Below, one piece after another: positions 49,846 through 58,734 of a DNA stretch of 64,000 bases. Within the stretch, counting starts at the first letter, position 1; every line of letters starts with the position of its first letter. The translations under genes and the position numbers were made by a program. The DNA comes from Nocardia exalbida NBRC 100660 (GTDB lineage: Bacteria; Actinomycetota; Actinomycetes; Mycobacteriales; Mycobacteriaceae): the NCBI RefSeq assembly GCF_000308575.1, contig NZ_BAFZ01000001.1:1-64000 (forward strand). Reading direction: 5' to 3'. The notes below the pieces were generated by a model, which was given only the letters and a program-made list of their open reading frames with translations, was not told the DNA's origin and searched no databases.

Positions 49846-51077
49846 CGTCGTCCCCCGCCGCGGCCACCTCGTCCGTCGAGATCCCCGAGGTACCGGATCG
49901 CGCCCGCATGCGGCGCGACACCGGAGCGCGGCTGCGATCCGCCATGGCCGAGCAGGGCGTCGACGCCCTGATCCTGCTGAACAACAGCAACGTCGCGTAT
50001 TCGACCGGGGCGAACTGGCCGCTCGGCGACGCCGGGCTCGCCCACGTCGAGCGGCCCGTCGCCGTGGTCGTGGCGGGCGATCCGTGGCCGCACCTGTTCC
50101 TGCCCTTCCGGGAGGGAGCCTCGGCGGAGTCGGATCTTCCCGCCGATCACCTGCACGGACCCGTCTACCTCGAATTCGACGAAGGCGTGGCGGCTTTCGC
50201 GCGGCTGATCGCCGATCTGGTTCCGGCCGGGTCGGCCATCGCGGTGGACGAGTGCACCGGCGCCATGCTGCGCGCGCGGTCCGCGCTGTTCCCCGGCGGC
50301 CCTCCGCCGGACGCCGCCACCGTGATCGGCGCCGCGAAACTGATCAAGACGCCCGACGAGATCGCCTGCATCCGCACCGCGTGCCGGATCACCGAGCAGG
50401 CCATGGTCGACGTACAGGCGGCGCTTGCGCCCGGGCGCAGGCAGATCGACCTGTCGGCGAGCTTCGTGCGCCGGGCCTTCGAGCTGGGCGCCACCGCCAC
50501 CATGCTCGACGCCATCTGGCAGGTCATGCCGGAGACCAAGGCCGACGGCGTCTGGACCACGCACGGCGATCTCGCCCTCCCGCTGCTGACCACCGAGCGA
50601 GAACTGGCCGCGGGCGACGTGCTCTGGACCGATGTCAGCATCACCTACGGCGGCTACTGCTCCGATTTCGGCCGCACCTGGACGGTGGGCACCGAGCCCG
50701 GCGCACGCCGGCAGCGGCAGTTCGAGCGCTGGCGGGAGATCCTCACCGCGGTGCTGGACGTGACCCGGGCCGGCGCCACTGCGGCCGACCTCGCCCGGGC
50801 GGCGATCGCCGCCAACGGCGGCGCCAAGCCGTGGCTGCCGCATTTCTACCTGGGACACGGAATCGGCGTGAGCGCCGCCGAGATGCCGATGATCGGCACC
50901 GATCTCGGCGACGAGTTCGACGAAAACTTCGTGTTCGAACCCAACATGGTGCTGGTTCTGGAGCCGGTCGTCTGGGAGGACGGCACCGGCGGCTACCGAA
51001 GCGAGGAAATCATCGTGATCACCGAGGAGGGCTGGACGGCCCTCACCGACTATCCCTATGCCCCCTATGGCCACTGA
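49842..51077 (+). CDS. M24 family metallopeptidase (Xaa-Pro/creatinase-like)
   Basis: A protein of 411 residues from ATG 49842. N-terminal creatinase domain (residues ~20-160) then the pita-bread domain. The metal-binding set is visible: Asp in LWTDVSIT, Asp in YCSDFGRTW, His in YLGHGIGVS, Glu in VLEPVVWED and Glu in YRSEEIIVI. It should therefore bind two divalent ions and cleave a peptide-like or C-N bond. Xaa-Pro specificity is not assured; creatinases and other hydrolases share the fold. Overlaps the following gene by 11 to 20 bp. Confidence 0.87.
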   Translation: MTSSPAAATSSVEIPEVPDRARMRRDTGARLRSAMAEQGVDALILLNNSNVAYSTGANWPLGDAGLAHVERPVAVVVAGDPWPHLFLPFREGASAESDLPADHLHGPVYLEFDEGVAAFARLIADLVPAGSAIAVDECTGAMLRARSALFPGGPPPDAATVIGAAKLIKTPDEIACIRTACRITEQAMVDVQAALAPGRRQIDLSASFVRRAFELGATATMLDAIWQVMPETKADGVWTTHGDLALPLLTTERELAAGDVLWTDVSITYGGYCSDFGRTWTVGTEPGARRQRQFERWREILTAVLDVTRAGATAADLARAAIAANGGAKPWLPHFYLGHGIGVSAAEMPMIGTDLGDEFDENFVFEPNMVLVLEPVVWEDGTGGYRSEEIIVITEEGWTALTDYPYAPYGH

Positions 51078-52191
51078 GGTCGTGCCGGACGATCGCGCCC
51101 TGCGACATGGGCGGCGCGATCGTGCCCTGGCACAGATGGAAGCCCATGATCTGGACGTCCTCGTTCTCGGACGTCAGGCCAACGCCCGCTACGTGTCGGG
51201 CACACCGCAACTGTGGGTCGCGGGCACCCGCCCGTTCGGTCCGGTGGCGACAGTGGTGCGCCGGACGCGCGCGGTGCATCTGCTGAGCACCTGGGACGAA
51301 GGCGTGCCCGACGACATCCCGCACGAGCACCTGTACGGCATCGCGTGGAACCCGGTGAACACCATCGCCGTGCTGCGCGACATCGAGGGAGCCGCCACCG
51401 CGCGGCGGGTCGGCACCGACGCGCTGTCGCCCACCTTCGCGAAACTGCTGCCGACCGCCTTCCCCGGCGCCGAATTGGTGGACGGTGAGCTCGCGATGCG
51501 CGCCGCGCGCCGGATCAAGACCGCCCACGAGGTGGAGGTCCTGCGCGGGACGCTCCGGATCGCCGAGACCGGCTTGTCCGCTGCGGTGGCCCGGCTCGCG
51601 CCGGAGGTCACCGAACAGGCGCTGATCGGTGCGCTGCTGGAAGCGATGACCGCCGGTGGCGTCAGCACCCCCGCGTCGCAGGACTCGGCCTGGGTGACCT
51701 CACGGGAGCACCCGTGGCGCCGGGCGGGCGCGGACCGGCGCGTGCGAGCGGGCGATCTGGTGGCCTTCTCCTCCGGTGTCCTCGGCGAGGGCTACATCGG
51801 CGAGGTGGGCCGCACCTGGCCGGTCGGCGGGGAAGGCGACGACGGCGTCCGCAAGCTGTACCGGCGCTGGGACGGGTTGTGGGCGCGCCTGATCGAGGCC
51901 TGCCGTCCCGGATCGGCAGGCACGGATCTGCTCGCTGCCTACGAGATCGCGGGCGAACCGCTGCCGCCGATGCCGGTCGCGCGTGGACTCGGCATGGGTT
52001 TCGATCCGCCGGTGGTGACCTCCCAGCTGCGGGCGAGTGCCGAGGCCGAACGCCTGGAACCGGGCATGGTGCTGGCCGTCACCGCGTACGTGTGGGAATC
52101 GGGGGTCGGGGCGGTGTTCGGACGCGACGCGGTGCTGATCACCGAGGACGGCGCCGAGGTGCTCACCGTCGCTCCGCACTGGGAGCACTAG
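51067..52191 (+). CDS. M24-fold protein lacking the metal ligands (probable pseudoenzyme)
   Basis: A protein of 374 residues from ATG 51067 (or 51058). The fold is recognisable: LVLGRQANARYVSGTPQLWV in the N-terminal domain and RRIKTAHEVEVLRGTLRIAE in the hinge, as in creatinases. But at the ligand positions it reads VAFSSG for xxDVS, GYIGEVGRTW for SDxxRTW, RGLGMGF for GHGIG, VTAYVWE for LEP and GRDAVLI for SEE, so most ligands are absent. It is probably a non-catalytic partner of the M24 protein encoded just before it, or has a different chemistry. Followed by a hairpin at 52193-52225. Confidence 0.75.
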   Translation: MATEVVPDDRALRHGRRDRALAQMEAHDLDVLVLGRQANARYVSGTPQLWVAGTRPFGPVATVVRRTRAVHLLSTWDEGVPDDIPHEHLYGIAWNPVNTIAVLRDIEGAATARRVGTDALSPTFAKLLPTAFPGAELVDGELAMRAARRIKTAHEVEVLRGTLRIAETGLSAAVARLAPEVTEQALIGALLEAMTAGGVSTPASQDSAWVTSREHPWRRAGADRRVRAGDLVAFSSGVLGEGYIGEVGRTWPVGGEGDDGVRKLYRRWDGLWARLIEACRPGSAGTDLLAAYEIAGEPLPPMPVARGLGMGFDPPVVTSQLRASAEAERLEPGMVLAVTAYVWESGVGAVFGRDAVLITEDGAEVLTVAPHWEH

Positions 52192-52192
52192 G

Positions 52193-52225
52193 GTTCGGCG
52201 CTCCGGAACCGCCGGAGCACCGAAC
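52193..52225. terminator. hairpin after the M24 genes
   Basis: GTTCGGCGCTCCGG and CCGGAGCACCGAAC pair over 14 positions with one mismatch and a 5-nt loop, just after the M24-fold stop. No T-run follows, so it may attenuate rather than end transcription before the crotonase gene. Confidence 0.5.
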
Positions 52226-52282
52226 AACCGTGTCCGGCAAGAGGTTCCGGACACATTTCGAATTCGGCAAAGGAGCCCGCCC

Positions 52283-53242
52283 ATGCCCGGTACCGAGCAG
52301 CCCTCGGCGGAGGAGATCATCCGCTACGAGAAGGACCCCGCGAGCCGGATCGCGACCATCACGTTCGACCGGGCCGACCATCTCAACGCGCCCACCATCG
52401 CGGCGCGCCTGCGCTACGCCGATCTGTTGCACCGCGCGAACGTCGACGACGAGGTGAAGGTGCTCGTCGTGCGCGGCGCGGGCGACGATCTGGGCACCGG
52501 CGCCGACCTCCCCGAGTTCATGGCGGTGCAGAACGCGCCGACCCAGGGTCCGCGGTTGAGCGAGTACAAGATCGGCGAGGACGAGGTGCGGTATCCCCCC
52601 AAGGAGTCCTTCCGGCACGGCGCCACGATCAGCCAGTGGTACGCCAATGCCCAAGCCGGTTGCCGCAGCCTGCAGGAGTTCAAGAAGATCAGCATCCTGG
52701 AGGTGAAGGGCTACTGCTACGGCTGGCACTTCTACCAGGCCGCCGACGCCGACCTGGTGATCTCCTCCGACGACGCCCTCTTCGGTCACCCGTCCTTCCG
52801 GTACTACGGCTGGGGACCGCGGATGTGGACATGGGCGCAGACCATGGGCCTGCGCCGGTTCCAGGAGATGGTCTTCACCGGCCGGCCGTTCACGGCACGG
52901 GAGATGTACGAGTGCAACTTCCTGAACAAGGTCGTGCCCCGGGCGGAACTCGAAGCCGAGACCGAGAAGTACGCGCGGGCCTGTGCGCGCAACCGCCCCA
53001 CCGACACGGTCTTCATGCAGAAGGTCTTCTTCGAGGTGATGAAGCAGCACCAAGGCGAGTACATGGGCAGCTTGCTGAGCGGGTTCTTCGAGTCGATGGG
53101 CGGCCACATCCACGCCGACGACGACGAACTCATGCTGGACAACGCCTTCGAGGGCGGGCTCAACAACTCGGTCAAGGACAACGACGCGCAGTTCCCGCCG
53201 GAGTTCCGGCTCAGCAAGTCGGGTCGTGAGAAGCAGGTCTGA
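52283..53242 (+). CDS. enoyl-CoA hydratase/isomerase family protein, long form
   Basis: A crotonase of 319 residues with AAGGAG upstream. It is about 60 longer than usual: an insertion around residues 75-120 (APTQGPRLSEYKIGEDEVRY and PPKESFRHGATISQWYAN) and an extended C-terminal tail (HIHADDDELMLDNAFEGGLN). The oxyanion segments are RGAGDDLGTGADL and KGYCYGWHFYQAADADLV; the first catalytic Glu is replaced (FGHPSFRYYGWG), the second is kept in RFQEMVFTG. The extra pieces suggest an atypical substrate or a C-C hydrolase-like activity. It precedes the double CoA-transferase gene. Confidence 0.82.
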   Translation: MPGTEQPSAEEIIRYEKDPASRIATITFDRADHLNAPTIAARLRYADLLHRANVDDEVKVLVVRGAGDDLGTGADLPEFMAVQNAPTQGPRLSEYKIGEDEVRYPPKESFRHGATISQWYANAQAGCRSLQEFKKISILEVKGYCYGWHFYQAADADLVISSDDALFGHPSFRYYGWGPRMWTWAQTMGLRRFQEMVFTGRPFTAREMYECNFLNKVVPRAELEAETEKYARACARNRPTDTVFMQKVFFEVMKQHQGEYMGSLLSGFFESMGGHIHADDDELMLDNAFEGGLNNSVKDNDAQFPPEFRLSKSGREKQV

Positions 53243-53269
53243 GTCCGCCGCGCGCCGGGGATCGGAACG

Positions 53270-55729
53270 GTGAGGGTCATGGCATCGCAGAAATCCGCAA
53301 GCAGCGCCGAACGCCCTGTCGAGCCGCCATTGCGCGGATGCGTGGTGGTCGACCTCTCCTCCGGGATCGCCGGTGCGTATTGCACCAAACTACTGGCCGA
53401 CGGCGGCGCGGAGGTAGTCAAAATCGAAGCGCCGGAGGGGGATCCGCTGCGGCGCTGGTCGGCCTCGCACGCCGAACTCGCCCCCGGCGCCGACGGCGCG
53501 CTGTTCGCTTTCCTGGCCTGTTCGAAGAAGAGTGTGGTGGCCGACCCGGGCGCGCCCGCCGATCTGGAACTCGTCGACGGTCTGCTGGCCTCGGCCGACA
53601 TCGTGGTGTGGTCGCGGGGGTCGCGCCTCACCGAGCATCCGCGGTTCACCGCCGCCGCGCTGCGGCGCACGCACCGGCACCTGGTGGTCACCGCGATCAC
53701 CCCCTTCGGTCTCGACGGGCCGTGGCACGATCGCCCGGCCACCGAGTTCACCCTGCAGGCCTGGTCCGGCGGCATCGTCGGGCTCGGCCGGGGTGCGCCG
53801 GACCGCGCTCCGGTGCACGTGGGCGGCCGGATCGGTGAGTGGTTCGCCGGCGCCTACGCCTGCGCGGCCACCATGACCTCGCGGCTGCGCACGCTCGGAA
53901 CCGGTGCCGGCGAACTGGTCGACCTGTCCGTGCTGGAAACCCAGATCCTCGGGCTCACCTATTTCCCGGTCTCGTTCTTCGACGCCCTCGGACGGCCGTT
54001 CCGCACGGAACGACGGCGCAGCGTGCCCGGGGTCGCGACCGCCGCCGACGGCTTGGTGGCGGTGGGCTGCGGCACCGCGCAGCAATGGTTCGACCTGTGC
54101 GCGATGGTGGGGCATCCGGAGTGGATCGAGGAAGACCCCAACCCCGCGATCACCCAGCGGGCCAACGAGAAAGCGCCGGAGATCTTCGCCTGGATGGCCG
54201 AGCAGCCCGCCGAGGTGATCCGCGACCTGGCGACGGCCTTCCGCATTCCCAACGGTCCCGTGGTCAACGGGGCCGACGCGCCCACCATGGATCATCATGT
54301 GGCGCGCAAGTTCTTCACGGTCAACCCCCGGGACGGCTTCGTCCAGCCCGGTCCGCCGTACCGCACCCGGCCCACGCTGCTGCGCGACCCGCAACCCGCT
54401 CCCCGGCTCGGCGAGCACACCGAGCAGTACCGAGCCCGGCGCCGCGAGCGCGCGAGCGTGGCCCGTGTCGGCGTGCCGGATCCGTTGCCGTTCCGCGAAC
54501 TGCGCGTCCTGGATCTCACGACGTTCTGGGCAGGACCGTCGTGCACCCATTACCTCGCCATGCTCGGCGCGGAGGTCATCCATGTGGAGTCGGCCGGGCG
54601 ACCCGACGGCACCCGCCTCATCGCGGGCGTGCCGCCGACCGAAGAGCGATGGTGGGAGAAGTCCCCGATCTTCTCCGGACTCAACACCGGCAAGAAGAGC
54701 CTCACGCTGGACTTCCGTTCCGAGCGAGGGCGGGATCTGCTGAAGCGGCTGGCCGCCACGTGCGATGTGCTCGTCGAGAACTACACGCCGCGCGTCCTGG
54801 AACAGATCGGCTTGGACTATCCGGCCGTGCGGGAACGGCGCCCGGACACGATCATGGTCCGGATGCCGGGATTCGGCCTCGACGGTCCCTGGCGCGACAA
54901 TCCCGCCTTCGCTTACGTCATCGAGGACACGTCCGGGTTGACCTGGCTGACCGGTTACCCGGACCAGAACCCCGTGGAGCCCTACGCCATCGGTGATCCC
55001 AATGCGGGCGTGCACGCGCTCAACGCCCTGCTGCTGGCCTTGGAACACCGGCGGCGCACCGGTCAGGGAGTGCTGGTGGAGGCCGCTATGGTCGAGGCCG
55101 CGCTCAACGTGGCCGCCGAGCAAGTGATCGAATACTCGGCCTACGGCGCGCTGCTGGAGCGGGACGGCAACCGCGGCCCCTGCGCGGCGCCACAGAATCT
55201 CTATCGAGCGGCGGGAGTGGACGAATTCGGTCGGGAGGATTGCTGGGTGGCGATCGCGGTCGCCACCGACGCGCAGTGGCGGCGATTGCGCGAAGCGCTC
55301 GGCACCCCGTTCTGGGCCTTGGATCCCGAACTCTCCTCCGCACCGGGGCGCCGCCGCAGGCACGACCTGATCGACGAGCGGCTCGCCGAATGGTGCGCGC
55401 AGCGCGACAGCGACGAGATCGTGCGCGTCCTCTGGAACGCCGGTGTCCCGGTCGCGAACGTCATGCAGCCGCATCGGCAGACCGAACTGCCCCAGCTGCG
55501 GTTCCGTGACTTCTTCGAGCCCGTCGCCCACCCCGTCGCCCGGACGGCCGGGCACAGCACGGTGCCGTTCCGGTCCTCGGCCGGTCCGCGGCGCTACCAC
55601 CGGACGCACGCGCCCCTGCTCGGCGAGCACAACACGGAACTGCTCACCGCCCTCGGCCTGAGCGAGACGGAGATCCGCGCGCTGGAGGCCGACGACGTCA
55701 TCGGAGGCTTTCCCGCCGTCGCGCGGTGA
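53270..55729 (+). CDS. tandem CaiB/BaiF CoA-transferase, two fused domains
   Basis: A protein of 819 residues from GTG 53270 (or ATG 53279), about twice the normal size. Domain 1 (about 15-400): GCVVVDLSSGIAGAYCTKLL, ending ERASVARV. Domain 2 (about 405-819): LRVLDLTTFWAGPSCTHYLA, MLGAEVIHVESAGRPDGTRL, with IGDPNAGVHALNALLLALEH carrying the Asp that forms the CoA thioester. In domain 1 the equivalent place reads RIGEWFAGAYACAATM, a Glu, so domain 1 may be inactive or different. Class III enzymes form interlocked dimers, so the fusion may mimic one. Last gene before the convergent P450 operon. Confidence 0.85.
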   Translation: MRVMASQKSASSAERPVEPPLRGCVVVDLSSGIAGAYCTKLLADGGAEVVKIEAPEGDPLRRWSASHAELAPGADGALFAFLACSKKSVVADPGAPADLELVDGLLASADIVVWSRGSRLTEHPRFTAAALRRTHRHLVVTAITPFGLDGPWHDRPATEFTLQAWSGGIVGLGRGAPDRAPVHVGGRIGEWFAGAYACAATMTSRLRTLGTGAGELVDLSVLETQILGLTYFPVSFFDALGRPFRTERRRSVPGVATAADGLVAVGCGTAQQWFDLCAMVGHPEWIEEDPNPAITQRANEKAPEIFAWMAEQPAEVIRDLATAFRIPNGPVVNGADAPTMDHHVARKFFTVNPRDGFVQPGPPYRTRPTLLRDPQPAPRLGEHTEQYRARRRERASVARVGVPDPLPFRELRVLDLTTFWAGPSCTHYLAMLGAEVIHVESAGRPDGTRLIAGVPPTEERWWEKSPIFSGLNTGKKSLTLDFRSERGRDLLKRLAATCDVLVENYTPRVLEQIGLDYPAVRERRPDTIMVRMPGFGLDGPWRDNPAFAYVIEDTSGLTWLTGYPDQNPVEPYAIGDPNAGVHALNALLLALEHRRRTGQGVLVEAAMVEAALNVAAEQVIEYSAYGALLERDGNRGPCAAPQNLYRAAGVDEFGREDCWVAIAVATDAQWRRLREALGTPFWALDPELSSAPGRRRRHDLIDERLAEWCAQRDSDEIVRVLWNAGVPVANVMQPHRQTELPQLRFRDFFEPVAHPVARTAGHSTVPFRSSAGPRRYHRTHAPLLGEHNTELLTALGLSETEIRALEADDVIGGFPAVAR

Positions 55730-55948
55730 ATGCGGCGCGGAGGACACCCACCGTCGCGAAGCGGCCGTGCGCGGCGTGCGGCATCACCGACTGCGAGCCG
55801 GAACCGGTACCGCGGGAGCGAACCCGAGTCCCGCGGCAACCGCGGCCGGCTCGCTGATCTTCGGTCCGGGTCTCCCCTCCATCACCCGGGCGCCCGCGGA
55901 ATCGCTGTGGGTGCCCCCGCATCCGCCACGCGCGGCACCGGAACCGGT

Positions 55949-57151
55949 TCAGGAGGTGAACGCGGGCAACGTTTCCCAGCCGCGGACGGTCGAGGTGGGC
56001 GACAGCTTCGCGTTCGCCAGGTCCACCTCCCACTCCGGGAATCGCGCGAGGATTTCCTCGAGCGCGACCCGTCCCTCCAGGCGAGCCAGCGCCGATCCGA
56101 GGCAGTAGTGCGTGCCGACGCTGAAGGAGAGGTGCTGGCGGGTGTCGCGGTGGATGTCGAAAACATCGCCGTCCGGCGGGAATTGCCGGTGGTCCCGGTT
56201 GGCCGCGCCGATGAGCATCATCATGGCGCTGCCCTCCGGCACGGTCCGGCCGTGCACCTCGACATCGCGGGTCACATACCGCGCCACATGCGGCGCGGGT
56301 GGTTCGAAGCGCAGCAGCTCTTCGATGGCGTTCGGAATCAACCGCGGGTTCGCCACGAGCTCGCGGCGCTGGTCCGGATGCTCCGCGAGAACCTTGCCCG
56401 CCCAGCCGATCAGCCGGGTCGTGGTCTCGTTGCCCGCGCCGGAGACCACGTTCACGTACGTGAGCAACTCCTCGCGGCGCAGCTTGCGCACGGCGCCGGT
56501 CTCGTCCTCGAATTCGACGTTGAGCAACTCGGTCATGATGTCATCGGAGGGATGCTCGGCCCGCCAGTCGATGTAGGCGGCGAAGATGTCGCCGCCGGCC
56601 ATGCCCTCGGAGGCGGCCTTCATCGGCTTGCCCTCCTCGGTCCGCATCTGCTCGTTCGCGAAATCGCGGATGGCCTCCTGATCCTCCTCCGGGATGCCGA
56701 GCAGCATGCCGATGGTGCGCATCGGCATCTGCGCGCCGATGTCGGCGATGAAGTCCAGCCGTCCGGTACCGACGTGCGGATCGAGACTGCGCGCGCAGAA
56801 TTCACGGATCTTGTCCTCCAGCGCGCGGATCTTGCGCGGGGTGAACATGCGCGACAGCAGGCTGCGGTGGATGTCGTGGATCGGCGGATCCTCGAAGATC
56901 AGCACGCCGGAGGGAATCTCGATGTTCGCTTTGATCAGTTCGATGATCGCACCGCGCGCGGAGCTGTAGGTGTCCTTGTCCAGCAACGCCGCGTTGACAT
57001 CCGCGTGGCGACTGACCGCGTAGAAGTCGTGCTTCTCGTTGTAGTACAGCGGCATGTCCTCGCGGAGCCGTTTGAACATCGGATAGGGATCGGCATTGAG
57101 ATCGACGTCGTACGGGTCGTAGTAGACGTCGCGGGCCGCGCTGATGGTCAC
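55949..57151 (-). CDS. cytochrome P450 (second in the operon)
   Basis: A protein of 400 residues from GTG 57151, with AGAGGCG upstream (ATG 57187 possible). The heme loop is FSVGTHYCLGSALARLEGRV, the I-helix has VNVVSGAGNETTTRLIGWAG (A/G-G-x-E-T) and the ExxR is in AIEELLRFEPPAPHV. It inserts oxygen into an unactivated carbon, using electrons from the ferredoxin encoded upstream. Last gene of the nine-gene operon, 50 bp after the other P450. I would not name a CYP family. Confidence 0.9.
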   Translation of the reverse strand: MTISAARDVYYDPYDVDLNADPYPMFKRLREDMPLYYNEKHDFYAVSRHADVNAALLDKDTYSSARGAIIELIKANIEIPSGVLIFEDPPIHDIHRSLLSRMFTPRKIRALEDKIREFCARSLDPHVGTGRLDFIADIGAQMPMRTIGMLLGIPEEDQEAIRDFANEQMRTEEGKPMKAASEGMAGGDIFAAYIDWRAEHPSDDIMTELLNVEFEDETGAVRKLRREELLTYVNVVSGAGNETTTRLIGWAGKVLAEHPDQRRELVANPRLIPNAIEELLRFEPPAPHVARYVTRDVEVHGRTVPEGSAMMMLIGAANRDHRQFPPDGDVFDIHRDTRQHLSFSVGTHYCLGSALARLEGRVALEEILARFPEWEVDLANAKLSPTSTVRGWETLPAFTS

Positions 57152-57238
57152 AGGGGTTCGCCTCTTCTCTTTCTTGGAGATCGACATTCGCAGGGCTCGT
57201 CCGGAAATCTTGCGGCCGAGCGCATTCGGCTCGACGCC

Positions 57239-58477
57239 CTACCAGCTCACCGGCAGCTCGTACAACCCGTAGGCGAGCCGGTCGTGCTTGAACTGGACTT
57301 CCTCGAACGGAATCGCCAAGCGCAGCGTGGGAACGCGCCGAACCAGCGTCCGGAAGACGATCTGTAGTTCGGCCCGGGCGAGCTGCTGCCCGACGCACTG
57401 GTGCGGGCCGAAACCGAACCCCAGGTGCTGACCGGCGGGCCTGCGCAGATCCAGCCGATCGGGTTGCTCCCATGCCTTTTCGTCCCAGTTGGCCGGTGCG
57501 AGGTCGAAGATCAGGCCGTCTCCGGCCCGGACGGTCTCCCCCGCGATCTCGATGTCCTCGATCGCGACGCGCCGCTGTCCGTTCTGAATGATGCTGAGGT
57601 ACCGCAACAGCTCCTCGACCGCGCTGACGACGATCTTCGGATCGTCGGTATCGCGCAACAGGGCGAACTGATCGGGGTTGCGCATCAGGGCCAGGGCTCC
57701 GAGCGAGATCATGTTGGCGCTCGTCTCGTGGCCCGCGATCAGCAGGCCGGTCCCCAGCTGCGCGGCCTCCTTCATATCGATCTCCCCGGCGCGGACCCGC
57801 TCCGCGATATCGGAAACCACGTCCTCGGCGGGGCTTTCCAGCTTCTTCTTCACCAGGTCGACCAGATAGCGCGCCAGTCCCGCGCGCCCCTCGGCGGCCT
57901 GCTCCTTGGTCGCGTACCGGTCGACGTTGACGGTGGCGTGCTTCTGGAAGAACTCGTGGTCCTCGTAGGGCACGCCGAGCATCTCGCTGATCATCAGCGT
58001 CGGCACCGGCAGCGCCAGCGCCTCGACCAGGTCGGCGGGCTGTGGCCCGGCCAGCAGCCGGTCGATGTGCTCGTCGGTGATCTGCTGGATGACCGGCCGC
58101 AGCGCTTCCACCCGCTTGAAGGTGAACGGCTTGGTGAGCATCCGCCGGTACCGGCTGTGCTCCTCGCCGTCGGTGGTGAACAGCGACTTCGGCCTGCTGT
58201 CCACGATCGCCGCCATGCCCTCGTTCCAGTGCGGGAAGCCGGGCCGATGATCGTCCACGCTGACCCTCGGATCCGACATCAGGGTCTTGAATTCGGCGTA
58301 TCCGGTGACCAGCCAGGGGGTGCTGCCGTCCCAGATGCGGACGCGGTTGAGCGGCTTGCCCCGGCCCAGCCGCAACGCCTCGGGCGGCGGCGCGAACGGG
58401 CATCCGGCCGACCTGGGCATGGGATAGTCGGGAACCTCCGTGGCGGCGGTGGTCGTATCGGTCAATGCTTCGGACAC
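57239..58477 (-). CDS. cytochrome P450 (first in the operon, CYP105-like)
   Basis: A protein of 412 residues. FGFGPHQCVGQQLARAELQI is the heme loop, LGTGLLIAGHETSANMISLG the I-helix with acid-alcohol pair, and VEELLRYLSIIQNGQRRVAI has ExxR. The N-terminal DYPMPRSAGCPFAPPPEALR and the ERY-type patterns resemble the CYP105 group of actinobacteria that take varied, often bulky substrates. It is followed downstream by the second P450 and preceded by its 3Fe-4S ferredoxin and reductase genes, so the electron chain is self-contained. Confidence 0.92.
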   Translation of the reverse strand: MSEALTDTTTAATEVPDYPMPRSAGCPFAPPPEALRLGRGKPLNRVRIWDGSTPWLVTGYAEFKTLMSDPRVSVDDHRPGFPHWNEGMAAIVDSRPKSLFTTDGEEHSRYRRMLTKPFTFKRVEALRPVIQQITDEHIDRLLAGPQPADLVEALALPVPTLMISEMLGVPYEDHEFFQKHATVNVDRYATKEQAAEGRAGLARYLVDLVKKKLESPAEDVVSDIAERVRAGEIDMKEAAQLGTGLLIAGHETSANMISLGALALMRNPDQFALLRDTDDPKIVVSAVEELLRYLSIIQNGQRRVAIEDIEIAGETVRAGDGLIFDLAPANWDEKAWEQPDRLDLRRPAGQHLGFGFGPHQCVGQQLARAELQIVFRTLVRRVPTLRLAIPFEEVQFKHDRLAYGLYELPVSW

Positions 58478-58524
58478 TGTTCACTCCTGGGTGATCGGGT
58501 TCGGCAGAACCGCGGGATGCCGGT

Positions 58525-58719
58525 TCATTCCTCGATGTGGATGGCCATGGCCGGGCAGACCGCCGCGGCCTGGCGCACGTCCTCGGCGAGTTCGTGCGGC
58601 GGGTTCTCGTCGAGCAGGACGACGATGCCGTCCTCGTCTCGCTGATCGAACACGTCGGCCGCGTGCATGACGCAATGCCCGGCCGCGACGCATTTGACTT
58701 GGTCGACAGTCACTTTCAT
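58525..58719 (-). CDS. 3Fe-4S (CYP-associated) ferredoxin
   Basis: A protein of 64 residues. Three cysteines in C-x5-C...C arrangement (VKCVAAGHCVM and AAVCPAMAI) are typical of the small 3Fe-4S ferredoxins that reduce actinobacterial P450s; Cys10, Cys16 and Cys55. It ends acidic (IHIEE). Located 15 bp after the ferredoxin reductase gene and 47 bp before the first P450 gene. Confidence 0.95.
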   Translation of the reverse strand: MKVTVDQVKCVAAGHCVMHAADVFDQRDEDGIVVLLDENPPHELAEDVRQAAAVCPAMAIHIEE

Positions 58720-58734
58720 CGGGACCCTTCTTTC

